Notes under the pieces: generated by a model
Told to the model about the DNA's origin: nothing
Databases searched by the model: none
The model's input: the letters and a program-made list of their open reading frames with translations, nothing else
Shown: positions 1-8,199 of the stretch, one piece after another
Layout: each line of letters opens with the position of its first letter
Position numbering within the stretch: the first letter of the stretch is position 1
Position numbers and translations under genes: made by a program
Origin: Cycas panzhihuaensis
Taxonomy: Eukaryota > Cycadophyta
Reading direction: 5' to 3'
Assembly (NCBI GenBank): GCA_023213395.1
Contig: CM041465.1
Span: forward strand, 112,475,741 to 112,539,740
DNA: 64,000 nucleotides

Positions 1-737
1 TGATGAAGGAAAAGGAGAATGTACATGCCAGGCCCCCCACATATATAAGGGAAACAGGGCAGAAATGAAGTTCATTTTCATAAGCTCACAATTGATCTAG
101 AGCCCTTTCCTTTATGTAGCATAGCACCACCTGACTTTAGAGGCATGCAGCAGGAGATCTAGCCATCATATTGAGATAAGGAGATGGCCAACAAGACCAA
201 GGTGATGAGATGGCAATAGTTAGGCTAGATCTAGTGAGTGGATTACCCCCTACCCATTCCATTTTGTCAATTAAATTTTATGGTTTTTTAAGTTTTTCAA
301 AGTGATTTTAGGCCTATTAAGTGCATTTTGGGACCCTTTAGAGCCTAATTTGGGCCCAAAGAGGGGGAGGACTAGGGCATTAGGTAGCCTTGGTCCCAGT
401 GGGCCTGGCTTTGGCCTACTTAGATAAAAAAATTTAGCCTTTTGGGACATTCCCCTTCTTTTTATGGGGGTTGTGGAGGGCCCCAGGGTAAATATCATAG
501 TACTGCAGAGTTTGCAGTGGGGCTGTTGAGAGAATATTGAAATCTCAGTGGGACCCATGTCAAACTCTATGGTACCATAGAGTTTGGCATGGGGCAGAGC
601 AAAAAGGGTAGAAAAAAAGAAGAGAGAAGGCTTGAAAGGGGTGTCAAACTCATCTGAGTGAAATGAGAGGCATCTTAGAGGCAACCAAACATAGTGTGGA
701 ATGTTTTGACTGACTCTTATATGGTTTTATTTGTGGG
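1..737 (+). promoter_or_regulatory. Upstream region of the antisense gene in Gypsy-A
   Basis: Noncoding stretch on the 5' side of the plus-strand antisense gene. About 225-435 matches, in reverse orientation, 55800-55990 of Gypsy-B, so it is conserved between the two copies. It holds a motif TAGTACTGCAGAGTTT (498-513) that recurs exactly in the plus strand of the Gypsy-A LTR (20864-20879), and a long palindrome at 561-586. I infer that it contains the promoter or 5' UTR of the antisense gene; no TATA box or start site is clear. The short minus-strand ORFs here are not convincing genes. Confidence 0.4.
561..586. repeat. 26-bp perfect palindrome, extendable to about 40 bp with one mismatch
   Basis: Perfect inverted symmetry centred on GGTACC, with core CTATGGTACCATAG and arms ending in CAAACT/AGTTTG. 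One mismatch out (560/587) the symmetry resumes with CATG on both sides and then C/G runs. It could form a cruciform or RNA hairpin. Shorter palindromes with the same GGTACC/CATGG theme occur in the LTRs of both gypsy copies. Confidence 0.85.
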
Positions 738-2400
738 CAGTTATCACGATAGATAACCATGAGAATAAAGGAATTGTTATGATGAGCTTCATAGAGATGA
801 TGTTGTGAGGAGATAGGTAGATATTGGGATGATGTGGGTTGCTGAAGATCATCAGGACCCCCCAATATACATCAGATCAACATCTCATGGTGGATATAGT
901 TACCCATTGAGACTGTAGGTGGTATGTCTTCCACCTTCCCTAAGTGAGGGATGTTACCATCATGCCAGGAGACATTAGGAGGATCATAGAGGTACTGGCA
1001 AGAGGAGTGCTAGCATCACTAGGGACATTGCCTAGTATAGATGCTGCACACAAAGAGGTGGCCATATTCTTCACTAGCCAGGGCAAGTGGGAATGATGAG
1101 GGGTATTAGTCCAAATGATGGTGATGTCACAGATTCCTCCAGTGAGGAAACTCATTAAACTAGGTATTTTATTCTAGATTTCCCATAAATAGAATTATAG
1201 AGATATTCTAGGTGGATGGAAGAGGAGGATTCTCCTATTATACTTTGTTATAGTATTAGTTCTTTGACCACTTTGGGGCAGTCGCACCATCGAGAGGACC
1301 TCAACCTATCTGAGTGAGAGGGCCCATGGTGCACAAGTGGCAGACTCAGTTTAGAGGGACCGAGGATCAGGCACATATCAAGCGGTTGGTGGAGGCAACA
1401 TTGCTAGACCTTCTCACTCTGGAAGACTACATGGTAGACCCATATAGAGGAGTGATGCAGGATAGTGATGATAAGGAAGGAGGGTTAGGAGGTGGTCTTA
1501 GATGTAGAGGTGATGATGGAGGCAATGGGGCAGGCCCATCAGGAGCGGCAGGAGTAGAGGCAGGTCCTTCAGGTGCTGCAAGAGATGAGGTAGGTCCTTC
1601 AGGAGCTGTAAGAGGAGGTAGATCACCCTACATACCAACACGAAGATTGAGGGTGGTAGGCAGAGCTTTAGCGATGGCAGCGACAAAGGTGGGAGGAGAT
1701 GCCATGGTAGGCTAGGAGGTGGGCGAGGCAGTACCCGAGGCTAAGGAAGATTTACTAGTGACTGAGGGAGGTCTCATGGAGGAGGTGGTCATCTGAGTCA
1801 AGGAGCCACATGTCCCAAGAGGTGAGACAGTACTTTTTCCTGTCATCTTTCAACAACTAGGTGCTTAGATAATTGCTTTGATTTTGTTTTGGGACTTGAT
1901 AGATGGATGCATATACTAACATGTGATGTGTTTGACTTGGCAGGAGTGATAAAGATGGAGAGGTTGATAGAGATGATAGTTTAGGAGGTATTCTCCCAAG
2001 TCTACATGGAGGGGCAACCTCCCATGCAGGCTAGAGAGGAGCCTCGATCGGTAGGAGCATACACAATGACATTTATCCCACTGATCAGAGCTAGGGATAT
2101 ATAGGTAGTAGAGTCCCAGGAGCACCAGGCAAGGGTAGGAAAGCTATAGGGAGAGCTAGATGGGATCTGCATAGAGAGGGACCATGCAGTCACAAAGAGG
2201 AAGACTTTACGAAGCCAGATTTAGACGTTGGAGGCTCAGGGTAGAGGAGTAGCAGTCAATGATGCAGAGAGTTACGTCAAGATAATCATGCTAGAGGAGA
2301 GGCTCCGAGGAGTGGAGTGTAAAAGGGATCATATCCAAGTGTGATATGATCAGTTAGTAGAGTAGATGGCAACAAGGTCATCATAAAGTAGGACTCAGAC
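738..2400 (+). pseudogene. Antisense gene of Gypsy-A: plant-mobile-domain-like protein, two exons, degraded
   Basis: Lies opposite to gag-pol, between integrase and the missing 3' LTR. Exon 1 (about 738-1821) reads, with frameshifts and stops, like a plant mobile domain: a GLLKIIRTPQ stretch near 835-870, then FHLP near 930 followed by DVTIMPGDIRRI near 945-980. A clean ORF (1314-1715) continues with MVHKWQTQFRGTED and LLDLLTLEDYMVDPY, then a Gly/Ala-rich tail with repeated AGPSGA units. A GT-AG intron (1822-1943) leads to exon 2 (1944-about 2400), which looks coiled-coil-like (Glu/Lys/Arg-rich, GELDGICIERDHAV). The same parts in the same order are present in Gypsy-B at 53700-55490. PMD proteins of plants act in silencing and development and PMDs are known in some transposons; a role here is unknown. 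Exact start is not determined. Confidence 0.6.
1822..1943 (+). other. Intron of the antisense gene (Gypsy-A copy)
   Basis: Donor AAGAG|GTGAGAC and acceptor TTGACTTGGCAG|GAG, 122 bp, T-rich before the acceptor. The Gypsy-B copy has the same donor context and a 124-bp intron. Removing it keeps the two copies aligned as protein: ...PHVPR in Gypsy-A and ...PTIPR in Gypsy-B on the exon 1 side, then similar residues after the junction. That is strong internal evidence for real splicing in the ancestral element. Confidence 0.65.
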
Positions 2401-3341
2401 CCACACGACGACAGTGACCTTAATAAGGCCTTGAGACAAGGGGAGTGAGGCTAGGAGCTTACATTAGCACAGGAGGAGCCTAGGAGGTATGTGGTCTCCT
2501 AGGGAGGGATCACACTAGCCAAGAGATGATACCCCCTGAGAGCAAGGGTGTCGAGGAGTAGGAAATGATCAGTTTTGATCAAGAAAGCATTGGACCTCCA
2601 TGGAGTCACCATATGTTACCATATGGTTGTACTCCTCCCTATAAGGATTCTAGCTTCCCTAGGATGATGTACTATATTGTTTTGTATGATATGATCAATT
2701 ATGTATATAAATGTAAGCTTATTGGCATCCTATTTGATCCATGATGATGATGTTATGATGGTGTATGGTGTTGCATTTATTATTTATTTGTTTATATATT
2801 TATGTGTATGTGGACACGGGTGCACAGATGCATGAGGAGCTATAGATTATGATGATTTTAGTTAGTTGTTATATGGATTTTGTTATTACATTACTTGGGT
2901 GAAACCTATGCTTCTTTTCATGCATGACCACATTCGTAGCAGGCACACACGACCACCATGAGCATAGGTGATAGGCATGTGTGAGGCTAAGAGATGGAAA
3001 TCCATGTATGTCCATCAGTAAAGCATAACGAATATGCAAAGGAAGTGCCAACGAAGAGAGAGTACAGGTACTCGAGCATGCAATCCTAGTTGGAGTGCAT
3101 TTCTAAGCTTGGGAGCGATGGAAACCTACACATCTAATTAAGAGGAATGATTTCCCATGAGAGGGAAATGAGAGATGCCACATGAGGAAATGCAAAGGAT
3201 AGGGAAAGATAAAATCCACTCTAAACCACCGTTCCACCTATGGTTGGGGGAATGGGGACATGCTTAGAGTGGTATTTTAGGCTTATTTTAGAGAGAAAAA
3301 GGAAGAATCAGTATGCCCAACCTATATAGAGGTAGGGATAG
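2401..3341. other. Noncoding spacer of Gypsy-A between antisense gene and integrase end
   Basis: Downstream of the antisense gene's exon 2 and beyond the integrase C-terminus of the opposite strand. Parts resemble 52800-53600 of Gypsy-B in reverse, for example the block around a GGGAGGAGTACAA-type sequence near 2630. I see no coding signal; it may hold the 3' UTR and polyadenylation region of the antisense gene. Confidence 0.4.
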
Positions 3342-4490
3342 TCAGACATAGAATTTCTTTAGGAACTTACCATTAATAGCTTTCTCCAATTCAAGACCCT
3401 CTAGGGTTGCAATCTTATAGGCACCATTATCAAGGGTTTCGATAACAACGAAAGGACTAACCCATTTAGGTCTAAATTTGGACAAGAGGTCACAAAGATA
3501 TTCCAACTTGAGGATATGGTCCCCATAATACAAAAGGGGGGGTGGAGGGACAGAAGGCATTTTTTATATGTCCTTTATGCCCTAACTTTAGAGGGGAGAT
3601 TTACTTGGTAGGCGATCAAGCATTTCTTGTCTTGGGCTTCAAGATCTAGGAGACCGGCCTAGTAATAGGACTCCTCATCAACAAGACCTCAAAGGAAAAC
3701 TCATAAGGATGGGAGTTCAACTTCCAACAGGATGACTGCTTTAGTTCTATACATAACAGAGAATGGGGTCATCCCTGTAGCTATGCAGATGGAGGTACAG
3801 TATGCCCATATGGTAGAAGGAAGTTGAAGACGCCAATCCTTTTGAGATTAGACAACAATTTTCTTTAGGATGTTTATGAGGGTTTTGTTAAAAGATTCTA
3901 TTTGACCATTGGCCTGGGGGTAATAAGGAGTAAAAGTTTTATGAGATATCTTAAATTTCTCACAAAGTCCATCCATCTCCTTATTGCAAAAGTGTGTTTT
4001 ATTATCTATGATTAAGACATTGAGTACCCTGAATTGACAAATGATGTATTGGTAGATGGAGGTAGTTATCATCTTCCTAGGAGTAGAGGATGGAAGGACT
4101 GCTTTGGTCCATTTAGTAAAGTATTCCATTGCAGTCAAGATGAACTTCTGTTGTGATGAGGAAGGCAGGGTTATGGTCTCAATGAGGTCTAATCCCCATT
4201 AGAAGAAGGGCCATGGAGATATGACAGGGTGCAAGGCCTTAGAAGGCAAATGGATGACATTAGCATACTTTTGACATCGACGAAATCGCATGGCATAGGC
4301 GTGGGCATCTTTAAAGAGGGACAACCAATAATACCCCATGCGAAGGATCCTTTGGAACATGGATTGGCCCCCAAAATGACCCCTGTAGATGTCGTTATAG
4401 CATTCGTGAAGTATTTGGCCCACCTCGTTGGGGTTGATATAGTAGAGAAGGATCCTATCAAAGGACCTCTTATACAATACCTCTCACATG
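3342..4490 (-). pseudogene. Gypsy-A integrase
   Basis: Read right to left. An H2C2 zinc region (4199-4477: HECYNDIYRGHFGG ... CQKYA) has lost one cysteine. The catalytic core (3848-4138) contains YFTKWTKAV, then LIIDNKTHF, then YPQANGQIESFNKTL. The C-terminal part (3342-3560) contains FRPKWVSPFVV and GAYKIATLEGLE. Integrase joins the element's DNA to the target. At the first catalytic position there is Glu (MEYFTKW) where Asp is usual; the second Asp and the final Glu are present. Gypsy-B also has Glu there. The three pieces are in different frames, so it is not functional as it stands. Confidence 0.85.
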
Positions 4491-4689
4491 AGAAAATATT
4501 TCCTGGTACTGCCTAAATACATGACCTAACATTATCGCTCACATTAGGGAGATACTATTGCTCGGTGAGATATCATACAATATCCCCATACTACTTGCTA
4601 TTGGTTAATGGATGGGGAGACAAATACTCAATGGCTAAAATGGGCTCATATGGCAAAGAATCATCAATAGGAGTATCAAAAGGGTTTGG

Positions 4690-5140
4690 GATGGGGGTGT
4701 CAGCTAGTTGTTCAATAATGACCATCCCTTTCCTTGATTTCCTATTAACCATTTAAAAATCAAATTCCTAAAGGAGGATAGCCTACTTGCCAGTCCTACC
4801 TATCAGGTTAGATCAGGTTAGAAAATACCTCAAGGAATCAAATTGAATGATCACTCAAGTAGGTGTTTCTAAGTAAGTAGTGCCTGAACTTCTTAATAAC
4901 ATGTACCAAGGAGAGGTGCTCCTTCTTAGCATGGGAGTAGTTAAGTTCAGAAGCCACTAGGGTGTAACTAATGAAGTAAATAACTCTCTTAGATCCAGAG
5001 TCATCCTCTTAGAAAAGCATGGTGCCCAAGTATTCCTTGATGGCCGAGGTATAGAGGATGAAGGGCCTATCAAAGAGAGGGGGCACAAAGTCAGAGCAAA
5101 AGTGAGAGCTCTCTGAGCTCCTCAAAGGCTTATTGGGCCT
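4690..5140 (-). pseudogene. Gypsy-A RNase H (the RT-linked one)
   Basis: Translating the minus strand gives, with a few stops, the usual gypsy RNase H stretch: LYTSAIKEYLGTMLF, VIYFISYTLVASELNYS, then KKEHLSLVHVIKKFRHYLL and an AILL-EFD motif near the end. It lies directly between RT and the spacer before integrase, as in gypsy elements. It would degrade the RNA of RNA-DNA hybrids during reverse transcription. Aligned with Gypsy-B 45610-46186 it is similar throughout. Broken by stops. Confidence 0.75.
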
Positions 5141-5269
5141 TTGGAGACCAAACAAATGGGGCATCTTTCTTTAACAAGTTGGTGAGGGGTTTTGTGTTTA
5201 TAGTAAAATTCACTAGGAAATGCCTAAGGAAGCGTAATGTACATAATAACGACTTGCTTTGTCGTTGGG

Positions 5270-5945
5270 TCCTCGGAGGCGGCATGTCAAGGATGGCCTT
5301 GACTTTGCTAAGATCAATTTAGATACCTTGTTTAGAAATAAGGAATCTAAGGAGTTTTCCAGTCATCATGACAAACACATATTTAAGAGGGTTTAGGCTC
5401 ACATGGTATTTATGGCATCGAGTAAAGATGGCACACAAATCACTAGGATGGTGGGCCCTAATACGTGAGAGGCCCATCATGTCATCCATGAAAACCTCAA
5501 GAGTTTTCTTAATAAGGTTATGAAAGAGAAATTGCATCACCCTTTGATAAGTGGCACTTGAATTCTTGAGCCCAAAGGGCATCGCCTTATAGCCAAAGGT
5601 ACCCAAAGGCATGGTGAAGGCCATCTTATGACAGTCTTTAGGGGAGATTTAGATTTGGTTGTATCCTGAGAATCTATCCATTAAAGACATGACTTCAAAT
5701 CTAGCCATTCGATCGATGATTTGATCGATAAATAGGAGAGGAAAGTTATCCTTAGGACATATATTATTGATGTCATGAAAGTCAATGTATATCCTAATCA
5801 TTTTATTCTTTTTAGCAATGAGAACGATGTTAGATACCTACTTGGGGTAGTCGATGGAAGTGATTAACCCTATGTCTAGGAGCTTCTCAACTTCCATCTT
5901 CATGGCGGCTAAGAGTTTTGGATGAAGAGGGCATTGCTTTTGTCG
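5270..5945 (-). pseudogene. Gypsy-A reverse transcriptase
   Basis: A clean stretch at 5319-5624 carries FGYKAMPFGLKNSSATYQR and the catalytic FMDDMM motif (YVDD is commoner), followed by LNPLKYVF. Upstream in the same direction come EKLLDIGLITSIDYPK, IYIDFHDINN, CPKDNFPLLFIDQII and VMSLMDRFSGYNQI, which supplies the first catalytic Asp. A stop (TAA) follows NQI. The same stop at the same codon is present in Gypsy-B. Except for a few stops the domain is nearly complete. It copies the element RNA into DNA. Confidence 0.85.
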
Positions 5946-6425
5946 CACGGGGTGAGCGCTTGAAATGGTAGTGAGATTGTGGGTGATAATAGAAGGGTCT
6001 ATTCCTTTCATGTCAGAGTAGTCCCATGCAAAAACGTCATGGAATTCCTAAAAAAGAAGGGTGTATTCCTTTATTTCATCAGGAGAGCATTCCGCTCTAA
6101 CCTTTATGACCTTACCAGGAGTAAGGGTGATGTCCTTGGTTGCCCTTATGCACATAGTATTTCCTTCCTCAAAGTGAAGGGGGGCTCAGTCAATAGGAGG
6201 GGATGAAGAAGAAGAGGATGGGTTTGGGTCAGGTAGGGGTGACCCAATGGCTAAGATCTTCTAGTAACCACATTTGTGATGACCAGGAAGGAAATTAGGC
6301 ACATAGCTAACTAAATACTCCATTAAGGCCTCATCATCCTCAAAGTAGTCTACCTCATAGATAACCATGCTTTGGGTAGATGAGGGGTGAGAAGTGGAAG
6401 GAGTAGGGGACCATAGTGGTTGACT

Positions 6426-6511
6426 TGTCATAGGTTACCATTACACCAAAAGCCCCAGGGTGATTTGGGAAGAGGACTTCCTTGGGATAGTTAGTGTCAC
6501 ACTCTCCAACA
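6426..6511 (-). repeat. TRIM 3' LTR
   Basis: 86-bp copy, TG...CA on the minus strand. Shares with the other copy the blocks ACACCAAAAGCCC and GATTTGGGAAGAGGACTTCC. Preceded on the minus strand by a purine-rich tract. Confidence 0.8.
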
Positions 6512-6645
6512 CTCCCTCATCATGAGGAGTCAGCTATACCTACACGGCATGTATGTCCACCACGGCGTTTCTCGGTGGTCACTCCTCCACCTTCACATAT
6601 GTATGGGTGCGTTACTGTAGTAACACAGGACTAATTTTGAACCTT

Positions 6646-6661
6646 GGCCACTATGATACCA
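6646..6661 (-). other. TRIM primer binding site
   Basis: Minus-strand TGGTATCATAGTGGCC, two bases after the TRIM 5' LTR, one or two differences from the tRNA-iMet-complementary TGGTATCAGAGC type used by most plant copia elements. Confidence 0.7.
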
Positions 6662-6663
6662 CT

Positions 6664-6749
6664 TGTCACAGGTTGTTGTTACACCAAAAGCCCTAGGGTG
6701 ATTTGGGAAGAGGACTTCCTCAGGATAGTTAGTGTCATGTACTCCAACA
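6664..6749 (-). repeat. TRIM 5' LTR
   Basis: 86-bp copy, the partner of 6426-6511, followed on the minus strand by the primer site. Confidence 0.8.
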
Positions 6750-7339
6750 CGACCCACCACTCAATGTACTCAAAGGACACTTCAGACGAGTTAGAGGGCG
6801 ACCTCTTATGATAGGTGGCAAGAGGTTTGCTTATCTCATCGCCTGTGGACGGCGATGAATTAGAAGATGAGGTGATATAAGAGATTGTATAAAAGGTAGG
6901 AGAAATGGCATGTGACTTAAGAGGAGGACGGGACTCCTTGAAGAAAGAGGCTTCAGGTTAGGACCTGAAATAGAGAGGGTGCTTCCTACTCATGTTTAGG
7001 AGGGATATGGGATGAGGAAGGTCCTCATCCTCACCATTGGACTCATCATTATTAAGAACAACAAGGTACCCATAGCTTCCTACACCAATAGGGGTGAAGT
7101 GGATAAGGTTCAAGGAAGAAGGGGAAGGGCCTTCTTCTAGGCAGGACAAACCAGGACTTTTGATGGAGCAAGCAAAAGCATGGGCGGACAGGCCCTTATT
7201 ACTCTTCACCTTGTCACAATCCACTTGACGGAGTTGACAGGATTGTTTGGTAGGAGGAGGCTCCTAAGGGACAAACCTCATTCATCGATCATGGATGAAC
7301 TTGTGCTAACCCCATCAGGACAAGCACACGACTCTCATT

Positions 7340-7860
7340 TAGTCAAGCCATAGACATCCCAATAAGAGGTTGCATTCCACATCCACGTCGAGGACTATGA
7401 TATCAGTGAGGATAGTTTTTTCTTTAAGAGTAATGGGGATGGAAATTAATTCCAAGGGTGTCTTTTCACTACCATTATATCCTTGACAATGCCATGGAAC
7501 CAGTTTGAGAGTTGATATACCAAGCTCTTACATGATGCGCAAGGCATGGCATTAACAGAAGAACCATTATCTACAACGGTTCTTCAAAGGGTGTATTTAG
7601 GTATGTCTATGGTTATGATGAAGGGGCAGTGCCATTGGCATTCCCTTTTACCAGATGGGGGAAGATACTTAGAATTGAAAGAGATGACGAGTTCATGGCT
7701 CAGGGCGATGCCCAAGTCATGAACCGAAGTGTTAACCAATCTTAAGGTTTCTAGGAGAAGAGCATGATGCTCTAGACAGCTTCTCAAGATGTCCATCGTG
7801 GACATACCCATGGCTATAATATGAAGTTCATCAATAATGGAGAAGGGTTTCCCCTTCGTG
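7340..7860 (-). pseudogene. Gypsy-A retropepsin-like protease
   Basis: On the minus strand a clean part (7584-7811) reads MDILRSCLEHHALLL ... WHCPFIITIDIPKYTL. Next comes TVVDNGSSVNAMP near 7550-7590, the aspartic protease active site in the D-N-G-S form used by Tat-like elements. Frameshifts follow before the expected hydrophobic end. The matching part of Gypsy-B is 43200-43830. The protease would cut the Gag-Pol polyprotein. The active-site aspartate is intact here, unlike the DNNF form in Gypsy-B. Confidence 0.7.
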
Positions 7861-8199
7861 GTAGGTTGGGGAAATGCCCTTTAAAAATCGTAACGACTGG
7901 GGCATACGAGAATGGTCTTAGGAAGCATAGGGATTTTTTAAAGAGGGGCTTCTAGAGGAGGATTAAGATGAGGAGTGGAAGAAGAAGTATCGATTGCTTC
8001 TTTGGCTACTTGGGACTAGGTTAAGGCATATAATAGTGTGGTCTCAAGCATTTGAATGACTCTCTTTCCCTTATTTCGAGATCAAGAAGGGGAAGGAGTT
8101 TAGTGGTTGGTAGATCCAAAAGAAGAGGAAGAGTTCCTCACATCCTTCTCTTTAGCTTACGTAGGCTGAGGGTTTGGGGATCTTCCTCTATTTTAGTTA

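Larger units (their letters stand above)
6426..6749 (-). mobile_element. TRIM: 324-bp miniature LTR retrotransposon nested in Gypsy-A
   Basis: Two direct repeats of exactly 86 bp (6426-6511 and 6664-6749), about 85-90% alike by eye, flank 152 bp. On the minus strand each repeat starts TGTTGGAG and ends GACA. The right-hand repeat (the 5' LTR) is followed after two bases by TGGTATCATAGTGGCC, a tRNA-iMet-type primer site. The left-hand one is preceded by a purine run GATGAGGGAG. Flanks are TGACT on the left and CGACC on the right, a 5-bp target duplication with two C/T differences. No coding capacity. This is the layout of terminal-repeat retrotransposons in miniature, which must borrow proteins from other elements. 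Confidence 0.8.
5946..7330 (-). pseudogene. Gypsy-A protease-RT linker region
   Basis: A long low-similarity stretch between protease and RT, interrupted by the TRIM at 6426-6749. The part 6958-7224 contains SLNLIHFTPIGVGSYGYL and EDEDLPHPISLLN, and matches the plus-strand stretch 43888-44154 of Gypsy-B, so it was coding in the ancestor. I recognise no domain; it is rich in Ser, Asp, Glu and Pro and may be a disordered polyprotein linker. Confidence 0.55.

Noticed and set aside
4229-4516. 95-codon plus-strand ORF
   Set aside because: Lies opposite the clear integrase zinc region of Gypsy-A; a shadow frame.
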